Shown piece by piece: positions 7,560-15,564 of a stretch of DNA of 19,853 bases; within the stretch, counting starts at the first letter, position 1, and each line of letters opens with the position of its first letter. The position numbers were made by a program, and so were the translations under genes. Below the pieces are notes generated by a model. The model did no database searches and was not told the DNA's origin. It worked only from the letters and a program-made list of their open reading frames with translations. Location: positions 1 through 19,853 of the forward strand of contig JABCZE010000004.1 of the NCBI GenBank assembly GCA_013289785.1, read 5' to 3'. Source of the DNA: Vulcanimicrobiota bacterium. Lineage in GTDB: Bacteria; Vulcanimicrobiota; Vulcanimicrobiia; Vulcanimicrobiales; Vulcanimicrobiaceae.

Positions 7560-9038
7560 TCACCCGCGCGCGATTTCGCGTGCTGCGCGTTCGCCCGAGA
7601 TGACCGCGCCGTTGATGTATCCCATATCGTTATACGATGTCTGCTCCCCGGCAAAGAACACGTTCCCCTCCGGCACGGGTTCGACGCCGGCAAAACGGGT
7701 GTATTGCCCCACACGATAGTACGAATACGCGCCGTGGTGCCACGGGTCACGTTTCCAGTCGTCGAGGTACGCGACGCCCGTATAGAGCTTTGCCAAGCCG
7801 GGATAGAGACGGTCGAGCTGTCGGACGTACTCGTCTGCGATAGGCTTCGGTGCCGGGCCGTGCGCCGCGCCGGGCAGCACGCCGTGCCGGCCCCCGGGGA
7901 ATCCGACGAGGATGCCGTATTCGCCCGGCTGTGCCGCCGAGACGTCCCACGACTCCTGATAAGCAAACTGCACGTATGAAGAGCCGTCGTAGTCTTCCTT
8001 GTTCCACAGTCGGCGCTTGAACTGCATGTGAAGTTTCGCGTTCGTGCCGAGGTCGAGGTTTTCGATGGCGATTCGCTTGAGCGCTGAGAAACCGGCGTGG
8101 CTCAGGTCCACGTTGCGCAGCGTGGTGAACGGGATCGCAAGGCAAAGGCGCTCGGCGACGACGTCGTAGGTTCGGCTGCCCGAAGCAAACGTGCAGCTCA
8201 CCGATCCGTCAGAGCGCGCGCGCAGTGCAACAAGCGCGGTATCGAGCTCGATCGTCCCGTCGGGGAGCGTCGCCGCCATTCTTGCGGCGAGTTGATCGTT
8301 GCCGCCGACGATGTGAAGTGCCTCATCAGTGCCGTCGACGTTTAGCCGATGCGGCCGCTCGAAGCCCAGAAGATAGATAAGGTTCAGCGCGCTCTGTATC
8401 TCGGGATCTCCTCCGTATTCGCCGATGCAAGCGTTGGCGAGCAGCGCGCCGATTTTCGACCGGCGGCCGTCGGGCACGTTCGTTTCAATCCACTCGGCAA
8501 CGCTCGTACGGTCGAGCGCACGCCCCGCTGGCGTCGAGTGGTTGTACTTCGTTGGGTAACCGGCAGCGTGAAGTGCAGCCTGAAGAGGTTTGCGCACGTA
8601 CGCGAGGTAGTCGTCGCGCGCCTCTGCGACCGTGTACCGTTCGCTGTCGAAGAAGTAGATGTCGTGCCCGGGCTCCTGGCGGTTGACGTTAACGAGCTGC
8701 AGTCCGAGCTTGCGGGCGAGGCGCTGTACTTCCACCTGCCCGATGGAGATGAACTCGCCGCCGTGTTCGGCGATCTGACCCTCGGCGAAGTAGTTGCGCA
8801 GAGTCCACGTGCGCCCGCCGATGCGATCGTTTGCCTCAAAGATGCGGCTGGCAATGCCCGCTTGCCGTAAACGATAGGCGCACGTTAGACCCGCGACGCC
8901 GGCCCCGATGATGATGACGCGCCCGTCGCGAACCGGCGGAATCGCCGAAGCGGACATTCCGGCGAACGTGGAAACCCGCGCGCATCCTGCGAGAGCGCCT
9001 GCGGCACCGGCGACAAATGCGGCTCGCGTGCTGCCCAT
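7560..9038 (-). CDS. Flavin monoamine oxidase family protein, probably exported
   Basis: FAD-dependent amine oxidase that oxidatively deaminates amines or amino acids, giving aldehyde or keto acid, ammonia and peroxide. Numbered from this ATG, the N-terminal dinucleotide fold has GAGVAG near 45-50 with the family motif RIGGRTW near 72-78. The C-terminus has the FAD-binding segment VFFAGEQTS followed by GYINGAVISGERAA. The region matching the covalent-FAD cysteine of mammalian MAO reads GAYSYYRVG, so FAD is probably non-covalent. The N-terminus, STRAAFVAGAAGALAGC, looks like a Tat or lipoprotein signal but lacks the second arginine of a Tat motif. A GTG start at 9092 (510 aa) is an alternative that would overlap the upstream gene by 11 bases. 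Neither start has a strong ribosome site. The substrate cannot be read from the sequence. Confidence 0.9.
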   Translation of the reverse strand: MGSTRAAFVAGAAGALAGCARVSTFAGMSASAIPPVRDGRVIIIGAGVAGLTCAYRLRQAGIASRIFEANDRIGGRTWTLRNYFAEGQIAEHGGEFISIGQVEVQRLARKLGLQLVNVNRQEPGHDIYFFDSERYTVAEARDDYLAYVRKPLQAALHAAGYPTKYNHSTPAGRALDRTSVAEWIETNVPDGRRSKIGALLANACIGEYGGDPEIQSALNLIYLLGFERPHRLNVDGTDEALHIVGGNDQLAARMAATLPDGTIELDTALVALRARSDGSVSCTFASGSRTYDVVAERLCLAIPFTTLRNVDLSHAGFSALKRIAIENLDLGTNAKLHMQFKRRLWNKEDYDGSSYVQFAYQESWDVSAAQPGEYGILVGFPGGRHGVLPGAAHGPAPKPIADEYVRQLDRLYPGLAKLYTGVAYLDDWKRDPWHHGAYSYYRVGQYTRFAGVEPVPEGNVFFAGEQTSYNDMGYINGAVISGERAAREIARG

Positions 9039-9081
9039 CCCGGATCTAAGTCCGCGTTCGTTCCCGGTTAGCCGGTCGAGC

Positions 9082-9603
9082 TTAGGCGCCACCGCAGTCG
9101 TGCTCGCTATTCATCCCCGCGAACTGTGCGTGTTGACGATAGTCGTAAACGCGAAACACCCGCCCTCTGCCGTCTTTGTCCGGATCGCAGTATGCTGTCG
9201 GCGCCGGCCTCGAGATGAAACAAACCTGTACCTTATCACCCGGATGCTCCCGCATCATAATGTCGTTCCCGGGGGTATTTTGGTAATGAGTTACGGCGCT
9301 TCGCATGTTCCGATTAGCGGGATCTGATCCTAAGGTGGTATTGAACTCTACGAAAACGCCGCTCTCTTGGAAATCCTGAGCCGTGAAAGTCTTTTGAGAG
9401 TCCCCTGTTAGCCGAGGTTCGACGGATCTGACGGTTGTGTCTACGCACGACACGGAGCGATAGTGCCATACTCCTGGAACATACCGTTCGTCTTGCGCCA
9501 TGGCAATGGGCCCGTTTATCGTTGCCATGGAGAGCATCGTAGCAGCGAGCGCTAGAGTTGCGATCCTCGTGCGGGTGGTATTGGTGACCCACGGCTTGGC
9601 CAT
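9082..9603 (-). CDS. Secreted hypothetical protein with four cysteines
   Basis: 173 aa protein of unknown function. It has a Sec signal peptide with hydrophobic core IATLALAATMLSMATI and probable cleavage after AMA at 36. The mature part carries four cysteines (SVSCVDT, VQVCFIS, TAYCDPD, EHDCGGA) that could form two disulfides, and is otherwise polar. The ATG at 9603 has GGGAGGG nine bases upstream, a good ribosome site. A TTGACT box (9657-9662) lies about 60 bp upstream on the same strand, though its -10 partner is poor. It is the first gene of the leftward block and its stop lies 43 bp before the amine oxidase ATG, so the two are probably cotranscribed. I recognise no family. Confidence 0.78.
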   Translation of the reverse strand: MAKPWVTNTTRTRIATLALAATMLSMATINGPIAMAQDERYVPGVWHYRSVSCVDTTVRSVEPRLTGDSQKTFTAQDFQESGVFVEFNTTLGSDPANRNMRSAVTHYQNTPGNDIMMREHPGDKVQVCFISRPAPTAYCDPDKDGRGRVFRVYDYRQHAQFAGMNSEHDCGGA

Positions 9604-9876
9604 GCGTTAGAGCCCTCCCAAACGCCGAATTTCTCGCTACATGGATTTCCGCCTTCAGTCAACGAGTTTGATGGAATGTCGCTTTGGGGTGTCATTTAGA
9701 TGCTCGCGTTTGGCGGCAGAGCGGCGAGTGAAGAGGATGCGGGCCGTTTCGGCACGCACCCTGACAACCTAAGGGGTTAACGTCGCGGCGATACGGAACC
9801 AAATGACGAGCCTCGTTTCGCATTCGAAGGAGGGTACCGGCCTGATTCCCACCGCAGCAAGAAGCTAAGCGTCGCG
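9604..9876. other. Divergent intergenic region (273 bp)
   Basis: Separates the leftward block starting at 9603 from the rightward gene at 9877 and should contain promoters for both. It holds CCTAAGGGGTTAAC (9768-9781), resembling the palindrome before peptide A, and a strong AAGGAGGG (9827-9834) that lies 42 bases before the only plausible start of the next gene and serves no obvious frame. Short frames at 9641-9772 and 9803-9868 lack support as genes. Confidence 0.5.
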
Positions 9877-10371
9877 ATGCAAACTGTAGAAAGAATACTC
9901 GCTGCCTGTGCTGCGCTCGCGCTTATCGGTGCAACACGGCTCGATACCGCTTACGTTAACGGCACGACAGACGGAATTGCGTGGCAAATCGCCGTGCGTT
10001 CGGACGGCGCCGCTACGGTCTATAGCGCATACGGCAATAGGTCATTTTACATGCAAGGCGACTTCGTCACTCGCTTCTTCGCGGCCGTCAAGGGCGTACA
10101 CGACGACGACTGGTCCAGTTTCATATGCCCGCCGCCGCCGCCATTTATGGGATCGCCGATTCGCGTGACTTGGCACGGATGGCCCTCGCCGAACGTCATT
10201 TGCACCCCGAAGTGGACAAGCCCCGACGACGACATGTCGGGCACGATCTCGTGGCACTTCATGCAACTCAACAACACCGTCATGGCGATCGTCGTGCTGG
10301 CGGGACGGCCCGCGGCGATTCCATGCACGGAGCTTCCGCGGGAAGATCAGCCGCCGGGCTGCGGAAGATAA
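9877..10371 (+). CDS. Secreted hypothetical protein (164 aa)
   Basis: Protein of unknown function with an N-terminal signal (hydrophobic ILAACAALALIGA, cleavage near residues 19-20). The mature part contains HDDDW, a run of five prolines after a cysteine (CPPPPPF), the aromatic stretch VTWHGWPSP and cysteines in VICTPKW, IPCTEL and PGCGR. Four mature cysteines would allow two disulfides. The TAA at 10369-10371 comes 27 bp before the tRNA-Sec gene on the same strand, so the two might share a transcript. The ribosome site directly before the ATG is weak, while a strong one lies 42 bases upstream; no upstream in-frame start uses it. I recognise no family. Confidence 0.7.
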   Translation: MQTVERILAACAALALIGATRLDTAYVNGTTDGIAWQIAVRSDGAATVYSAYGNRSFYMQGDFVTRFFAAVKGVHDDDWSSFICPPPPPFMGSPIRVTWHGWPSPNVICTPKWTSPDDDMSGTISWHFMQLNNTVMAIVVLAGRPAAIPCTELPREDQPPGCGR

Positions 10372-10398
10372 CTGCGCGAAGCGGCCTAATCTCACCGT

Positions 10399-10492
10399 GG
10401 GAGCGTACGGATCTGGTGGTTCGCACGGTCTTCAAAATCGCTGAGGTCGTCGCAAGGCGACTGGTAGGTTCGATTCCTACACGCTCCCGCCA
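10399..10492 (+). tRNA. selC: tRNA-Sec (selenocysteine, anticodon TCA)
   Basis: A 94-base tRNA with the special bacterial tRNA-Sec fold. The acceptor stem has eight pairs (GGGAGCGT with ACGCTCCC) and the D stem six pairs (CGGATC and GGTTCG around TGGT). The anticodon loop is CTTCAAA with anticodon TCA at 10432-10434, reading UGA. The long variable arm closes GTCGTC to GGCGAC over a GCAA tetraloop. The T arm is GTAGG-TTCGATT-CCTAC, followed by discriminator G and an encoded CCA. Overall it aligns well with E. coli selC. The anticodon stem shows an A-C mismatch away from the loop. Its presence implies selenocysteine insertion, but no selA, selB, selD or clear selenoprotein is in the window. Confidence 0.94.
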
Positions 10493-10609
10493 TATTTGAG
10501 CACGATTCGCCATAACGCCGCATCGCTAGAGTGGGCGGGGCCGACGCTGCGGGTTTTGCCACGCGTCGCAACACGTCGAACCTGCGCATCGCCCAGCTTC
10601 GGAAAGACC

Positions 10610-11524
10610 TCATTTTTGCTTCGTACCAGCGCTGACCGCGACGGCGTACGGAAAAAAGTCGCGCCGCACAATGGTCTTTGTGGGATCGCCGCCCTTCGGG
10701 TACGGCCAAATATGCACGTCACCATAATAGGAGTTTCCCGAGACGATTGCGCTATCCTGAATCCAGAACTGCGACGTGTAAGTATTGTCCTGCAATTTGG
10801 TCGTATGTTGCAGGCGGCCTCGAGATCCCGAAATGCTGAACTCATAGATGTTTCCGCTGATGTGGTCGCCCACCACTAACTGCTTGCCGTCCCAGCCAAG
10901 ACCACCGGCAAATGTGATACTTCGATCGATCGTTATCGGCTCGAATGCGGGCTCGCTGGGCAAAAGCGCCGCGAGCTCGAATGTTTGTCCGCTATTGCCA
11001 CCTTGGCCGTCGACGAACAGATCTCCGTTGTCACCGTAGACGCAGCCGACGTAAGAGCCGAACGCGTTATCCACATAGTACGCGGCTTCGCCGGTTGCTT
11101 TCGGATAGATCGCCACGCTCGCGGGACTGCTCCCGTTGATCACCGCAAGGTTGCCCGTTACGGGGTCGACGGCGCATCCCATCGGACGCGCTGCCTTATC
11201 GGCTAGTACTTGCTCGGGCGATTTACCGCCGTGGGCGAACTCCTTTAGTTCATCATTAAACGTGTCGGCAACCCAGATGTTGCCCTTCGCGTCGGCGCAG
11301 ACTCCCTTGGGAAAGTCGAATCCATGTAGAGTCTGAACGAGCTTCCCGCGTGGGTAGCTGAAGACGTCAACCGTGATGGAGTTCGTGACGTACAGGAGGT
11401 CTTGAGAAGTCGTCGCTCGTTCCAGCCCTCCGAGCTTCGATCGAGTCGCCACCTGTCCGGAAACCAAATTCTGCGAAACTGCACAGCCCGCTAGAAGCGC
11501 CGCAGCCGCCAAACGACCCCACAT
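10610..11524 (-). CDS. NHL-like beta-propeller lipoprotein (304 aa)
   Basis: Short lipoprotein signal MWGRLAAAALLAGC with lipidated Cys14, then repeats of the NHL/SMP-30-like kind such as DLLYVTNSITVDVFSYPRG, GVCADAKGNIWVADTFN and CAVDPVTGNLAVING, giving a probable six-bladed propeller. A textbook AAGGAGGG (11531-11538) precedes the ATG by seven bases, making the start firm. No catalytic residues stand out. It is related in style to the lipoprotein at 17003-17971. It is divergent from the small lipoprotein gene at 11642 across about 120 bp and points toward the tRNA-Sec gene 118 bp beyond its stop. Role unknown; surface binding or structure is likely. Confidence 0.85.
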   Translation of the reverse strand: MWGRLAAAALLAGCAVSQNLVSGQVATRSKLGGLERATTSQDLLYVTNSITVDVFSYPRGKLVQTLHGFDFPKGVCADAKGNIWVADTFNDELKEFAHGGKSPEQVLADKAARPMGCAVDPVTGNLAVINGSSPASVAIYPKATGEAAYYVDNAFGSYVGCVYGDNGDLFVDGQGGNSGQTFELAALLPSEPAFEPITIDRSITFAGGLGWDGKQLVVGDHISGNIYEFSISGSRGRLQHTTKLQDNTYTSQFWIQDSAIVSGNSYYGDVHIWPYPKGGDPTKTIVRRDFFPYAVAVSAGTKQK

Positions 11525-11641
11525 CGCCGTCCCTCCTTATGCTCGCCACGTTCTATCGGGCGTTCCGCGTACCATTGTGGCAGAGTAGGCGGGGGAACGG
11601 GCGGTTTCGAAGGTCGAACCAACACGGTGGATGGCGTTCCA

Positions 11642-12019
11642 ATGACTTATACGGCAAATCGCATGCTCGCGCTGGCCCTTCTGGCAGCCGCTTCCGCGTG
11701 TTCGCACTCGTCCGAGATCGCTGTAGGCGAGACTCACACCGTCGCTAGTGCAACGACCCAACGGTCTTCAGCCGACTGGCCATGCTTTGTCGACGAATCC
11801 ATGTACGAGGTTTGGCTTGAGGACGACGGCGACAGCCAAGAGCAAAATACAATCGAAGAAAACAGCTCGATTTGGCTTTCCGACGGCGACATGGTTAAGG
11901 TGCTACAGATTCGTAAGCCGGACGCGCTTCGGGTCGTGATCCTTACCGCGCCGACTTCTGATTACGTCGGGAAGAAGTGTTGGGTCTCCGGCTACAACGG
12001 CTCTTTGTTTTCGAGATAA
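11642..12019 (+). CDS. Small putative lipoprotein (125 aa)
   Basis: Starts MTYTANRMLALALLAAASAC, a lipoprotein-type signal with the modified cysteine at 20. The ATG at 11642 has GGATGG seven bases upstream; a GTG at 11627 and an ATG at 11663 are alternatives. The mature part is acidic (WLEDDGDSQEQNTIEENSS) with two further cysteines (WPCFVDE, KKCWVSG). The C-terminal half, DGDMVKVLQIRKPDALRVVIL and YVGKKCWVSG, could be a small SH3-like barrel. That fold is a guess from pattern alone. The gene converges on the TonB-receptor gene, with 29 bp between stops. No family recognised. Confidence 0.68.
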   Translation: MTYTANRMLALALLAAASACSHSSEIAVGETHTVASATTQRSSADWPCFVDESMYEVWLEDDGDSQEQNTIEENSSIWLSDGDMVKVLQIRKPDALRVVILTAPTSDYVGKKCWVSGYNGSLFSR

Positions 12020-12048
12020 GCGATCTGCTCCAGTAAAGGTCGCAGCTC

Positions 12049-14769
12049 CTAGATTCGATATCGCAGACGGATCAAGGCCGAGCGCGCCATCGGGTAAGCT
12101 TCGGGTACGTATCCGCCAACCCCGTACTGCCATGGTACCGCGGGGGACTGCCCGTTGTTGGTGGGTACGCCGTTGCCGAGTGTGTAGAGGCAGTGTTTGC
12201 AATACTGCGCGCCGTAGGCCCGCTCGTAATAGATGTCGCCGCCGGTGTATCCGGGCGGACCGATGAAGTACGGGTTGCCTTGAAGTTGCGTCGGCGTAGC
12301 GATGCCAAAGAGATTCACTACGTCGAGCATCGCCGTAACGCGCGGCGAGAGATCCTCCTCGACGTGGAGCGATGCGAGCGTTTGGGGCGTCGTACGCAGC
12401 GTATTCGGATCGGCACCCTCACCCGTTCCCAGATTCGCGATATAGGGGTTTGCCGTGGCGTTGTATGGACGCGCCGGATTCCGTAGAAAGTAATAGTTGT
12501 ACCCTGGATTGACGTAGTTGTCGTTGGGAACCTGTACCGGCTTGCCGTTAACGATTTCCCAGACCATCGTGCCGTTGCCGTACGGATAGCCGCTCTCGTA
12601 CGAAAGCAGCGGCGTGACGCGTAAGCGATGGCGCAAGAAGTCGAACTCATACGAGGCCGTCGCCGTGAAGTTCGGTATGTAGTTGGCCGGGAAGAGGTGC
12701 CCGGCGAGAATCGCCGGCGCGTTGAGGTCGTTGAAGGCAAACTGATAGATGCTCGACGAGAGCGTGTGATTGTAGTTGGCGTTGAGTGTAAATCCCCCGT
12801 TGTGCACCCAGAACTCCAGGCCGTGAGAGCGGAGCTGGCCGGCGTTGGTGGGAACGCCGATGGCGTTGGGATTTTCACCGGCATTGAGGGCATCGCGATA
12901 GTTGGTCGGGAGCACGTCGATGACGTTCTGCTCCAGCTCGACGAAGTAGGTAAGCCGCACCTGCGTTCGGCCGCCGCGTTCGTAGGAGAAGGCGTAGTCG
13001 TCCGAAGTCTCCGGCGCCAGCGGGAAACTCGGGCACTCACTCGCCGGCTCGCACGTGTGCTGAACCTCAAGGGGCAGCGGCGGGACCGAGTTGTGGTCGA
13101 AGGTTGCGCGCAATCCGTTAACGCCCGCGAAGGTGTACGCGAGCGCGAGGTGTGGATCGATGGCACCGTCGCCGTAGATGACCGACGGGTTGTCGCTCGT
13201 CTGGGCGTGCTGACCAACATAGCGCAGCGAACCCATTGCCGAGAAGTTCTGCGTTACACTCCACGTGTCGCTCACATAAACGAGATATTGATTCAACCGT
13301 GGTGCGGCGGTAAGGACCTGCGGGACCGTCGGCACGATCTGGTAGATATTGCTCGCATTGACGTCGTATTGCGCACCGGCTCGAAAGTCCGTCTTGTCGT
13401 TGGCTTGGTCCTCGAAGTCGTAGCCGATTCCGTCTTCGCGCTGGTTTTGCGTTGAATAGAGCGAGATTACGCCGTCGGGAAAGGAGAGGTCATCCCATTC
13501 GGGGCCGTTGGCGACCGCACCGACCTGCGACTGGAAAAGCTGAAGTCGCCCTAGTGAGTGCTGCCAATCGTGAACCCACTGGAGCTTCTCGACGCTATAC
13601 GTTCCTCTCGCGATCGAAGGTGTATCCACTTGTTGGTTCGGATTCGCCGGTTCGCCGGGAAACGTCGCGGTGGGGCTGTTAAACGTCGACCATTGCAGTC
13701 CCTCATATGGCGAATCATACTGTTGGTATGCCGCCGCGCCGGTGAGAAAGACGGCCGAGAGATCGTCGATCGAAGTAGCGGCGAAATGCACGTTTCCGGC
13801 GATTGCGTACTGCGCTCGCGTCTGAAAGCCGAGACCGTACGTACCGCTCTCCGCTGGATAGAACGTGTGGCCGTCGCCGTAGGAGAAATACTCACTGCCG
13901 CTCGTTGTCGAGAGCGCATAGCGCCAGCGCAGGTCGGGCGTGGCCTCCTGCGCGGTGAACTTCACCTCGCTAAGCTGCGTACCGATTCCGTCGGCGACGT
14001 CGAGAGTTTCCGCTCCCGGATACGTGCCGGTCAGCGGCACTTCGTTGACCACCCCGCCGAGAGCGTTTTGGCTGACGTCGGTGTAACCGCCGAGCGTAAC
14101 GGTTTCCGAACCAACGCCTGCCGTACCAAGTTGCGCGCCTACGATGTTGCCGCCAGGTTCGGCGATCAGGCCTTGCGGTACGGGGACGGAATCGTAGTCG
14201 TAAACGGTGTCTTGCACTTTCCCGCCGCGCACGATCACGTTCGCGAACGAGTCTTGTTGGATGCCTGGGACGTTCGAGATCGCCCCCTGGATCGAGTCGC
14301 GCGAATAGTTGGCAAGACCCGACGACGAGGCTTGCGGCGTACCGGCTTGAGCCTGTTGGCTTTGCACCGTGAAGACGTCGCTCGTGCTGCCGATCGCGAA
14401 CGCTGGCCCCTTGGCTTCGACCTTTGCGATTTCTTTGAGTTTGGCGAGCAACGCCACCGCGAGCCGCGCGTGCTCGCCGGGGAGCACGACGACCGTTGCG
14501 CTGCCCGGTTCAAAACCGGCCGCTTCAACGCTGACCGCGTACGTGTCGGGTGCGACTCCGAGAATCGTGAACCGGCCACCGGCGTCGGTGATTCCCGTGT
14601 AGCGACCCGATGGCGCGAGCGCCAAGATTCGCGCGTTGACGATCGGTGCGCCAGTCGTCGTTGTAACGGTTCCCAAGATTGCGCCCGTGACGAGCTCGGC
14701 GGCGCCGGCGCGTTGAGTGGAAAGCGCTAAGGCGAAAAGAACGCAAAGAAAGCGACTGCGCTTCGGCAT
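12049..14769 (-). CDS. TonB-dependent receptor with carboxypeptidase-regulatory-like domain
   Basis: Outer-membrane active transporter, 906 aa from the ATG at 14769, which has GGGAG at a good distance; the frame extends to a TTG at 14784 but this is less likely. Order of parts: Sec signal (MPKRSRFLCVLFALAL, cleavage near AGA at 21-23), a carboxypeptidase-regulatory/Cna-B-like beta-sandwich at about 29-95 (GTVTTTTGAPIVNARI, TDAGGRFTILGVAPDTY), a plug with ISNVPGIQQDSFANVIVRGG near 165-185, then a long barrel rich in alternating aromatic strands ending LIRLRYRI. This plan is common in receptors of Acidobacteriota and relatives and in SusC-like uptake. The last residue is Ile rather than the usual Phe or Trp of the barrel-assembly signal. 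The substrate is unknown, and no exbB, exbD or tonB is nearby. Confidence 0.92.
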   Translation of the reverse strand: MPKRSRFLCVLFALALSTQRAGAAELVTGAILGTVTTTTGAPIVNARILALAPSGRYTGITDAGGRFTILGVAPDTYAVSVEAAGFEPGSATVVVLPGEHARLAVALLAKLKEIAKVEAKGPAFAIGSTSDVFTVQSQQAQAGTPQASSSGLANYSRDSIQGAISNVPGIQQDSFANVIVRGGKVQDTVYDYDSVPVPQGLIAEPGGNIVGAQLGTAGVGSETVTLGGYTDVSQNALGGVVNEVPLTGTYPGAETLDVADGIGTQLSEVKFTAQEATPDLRWRYALSTTSGSEYFSYGDGHTFYPAESGTYGLGFQTRAQYAIAGNVHFAATSIDDLSAVFLTGAAAYQQYDSPYEGLQWSTFNSPTATFPGEPANPNQQVDTPSIARGTYSVEKLQWVHDWQHSLGRLQLFQSQVGAVANGPEWDDLSFPDGVISLYSTQNQREDGIGYDFEDQANDKTDFRAGAQYDVNASNIYQIVPTVPQVLTAAPRLNQYLVYVSDTWSVTQNFSAMGSLRYVGQHAQTSDNPSVIYGDGAIDPHLALAYTFAGVNGLRATFDHNSVPPLPLEVQHTCEPASECPSFPLAPETSDDYAFSYERGGRTQVRLTYFVELEQNVIDVLPTNYRDALNAGENPNAIGVPTNAGQLRSHGLEFWVHNGGFTLNANYNHTLSSSIYQFAFNDLNAPAILAGHLFPANYIPNFTATASYEFDFLRHRLRVTPLLSYESGYPYGNGTMVWEIVNGKPVQVPNDNYVNPGYNYYFLRNPARPYNATANPYIANLGTGEGADPNTLRTTPQTLASLHVEEDLSPRVTAMLDVVNLFGIATPTQLQGNPYFIGPPGYTGGDIYYERAYGAQYCKHCLYTLGNGVPTNNGQSPAVPWQYGVGGYVPEAYPMARSALIRLRYRI

Positions 14770-14784
14770 GGAACTCGCTCCCAA

Positions 14785-14810
14785 GCGGCGCGTGATAGTA
14801 CACGCGTCGC
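14785..14810 (-). promoter_or_regulatory. Hairpin in the 5' leader of the TonB receptor gene
   Basis: Inverted repeat with arms GCG-A-CGCGTG and CACGCG-C-CGC (minus strand), ten positions with one mismatch and a six-base loop, ending just before the GGGAG ribosome site at about 14778-14782. As RNA it could influence translation start; as DNA it could be an operator. It is not a terminator for any visible plus-strand gene, although a T7 tract follows it on that strand. Confidence 0.4.
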
Positions 14811-14829
14811 GGTTTTTTTGTCGAGTAAG

Positions 14830-15516
14830 TTAGGCTAGGGCTGGGAGCGCAGACGGTGGAGCGCGCAGACCGCGCGACTTAACGATTTCTGGGGCGACGT
14901 GAGAACAACTCGTGTCCGGATGGGGCATCGACGCGTGCTTCGGCGTCGCCGCGTTCGAGTGCGAAAGCCGCAGGAACGACGTCAGGAGCGAAGCGGCAAA
15001 CGTTCCGCTGCGCGCGGCAAAGCGAATCGCAGCGCCGAGCATCATCCGAGCGGCGACCGCGATCGTAAGAAATGCCAACACGAGAATCGGAGCGTGAGCG
15101 ATGACGACCGAGTTTGCGTCGAATGGTGCTAGGCCGCCGAAGTGCGTTTCGTAGCCTTCGATCGCGACGACGGTGATGCACGCTCCGGCGAATGCGGCGA
15201 CCGCATCGGCCGCGCGGGCGCGCGCATCGTCGAGCTTGCGCACCAGCGGATCGCTCGGCGCGATACGGGAGCTAATGATGTAAGCAGCAAGGCCAAGGGC
15301 CAGCGCCAACGTGATTGCGAGCGCCGGTAGGACTCCCTGTTGGTCTACGTCCTTGCCGATGCCGCCCAAAAAACCAAACATCGCGGAAAACTCGGTCCCG
15401 GCGTCGGCGAGCACACCGGCTAGGAGTCCGATCGTAATTACGGCCCAGATCCGCACCACGGAATACCGCATTACAGGTTGACCTACGACAACGATCGAGC
15501 CGGCCCTCTCAGTCAT
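14830..15516 (-). CDS. Four-helix integral membrane protein, unknown function
   Basis: About 228 aa with four predicted membrane segments: VRIWAVITIGLLAGVLADAG, VLPALAITLALALGLAAYII, DAVAAFAGACITVVAIEG, and the stretch from HAPILVLAFLTIAVAARMM onward. A hydrophilic, His- and Pro-containing C-terminal tail of about 50 residues follows. ATG at 15516 is preferred; GTG at 15525 and ATG at 15471 are alternatives, and none has a strong ribosome site. It sits between the second GloVer gene (48 bp before) and the TonB receptor (60 bp after), all leftward, suggesting cotranscription. The gene upstream ends in a UGA that is in frame with this gene, with no stop between. I recognise no family. Confidence 0.72.
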   Translation of the reverse strand: MTERAGSIVVVGQPVMRYSVVRIWAVITIGLLAGVLADAGTEFSAMFGFLGGIGKDVDQQGVLPALAITLALALGLAAYIISSRIAPSDPLVRKLDDARARAADAVAAFAGACITVVAIEGYETHFGGLAPFDANSVVIAHAPILVLAFLTIAVAARMMLGAAIRFAARSGTFAASLLTSFLRLSHSNAATPKHASMPHPDTSCSHVAPEIVKSRGLRAPPSALPALA

Positions 15517-15564
15517 TGGCGTCACGCTGCGGAAAGGGAGCAGCTGCCTAGGACTGCGGCGGAA

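Noticed and set aside
9641..9772. 43-codon plus-strand frame in the divergent intergenic region
   Set aside because: No ribosome site, arginine-rich composition typical of chance frames in GC-rich DNA, no recognisable feature.
10526..10612. UGA stop of the propeller gene at 10610 followed by an in-frame extension containing several cysteines
   Set aside because: The extension is 28 codons of low-complexity, basic sequence with no family resemblance. Nothing suggests selenocysteine insertion here despite the nearby tRNA-Sec.
13558..14730. Long plus-strand frame of 390 codons opposite the TonB receptor gene
   Set aside because: Antisense shadow of a clear receptor gene; the translation is Arg-rich and shows no domain.
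14785..14818. Plus-strand hairpin followed by seven Ts, resembling a terminator
   Set aside because: No plus-strand gene ends nearby (the last one ends at 12019) and the T tract is offset from the stem. It is better viewed as a leader hairpin of the minus-strand receptor gene.
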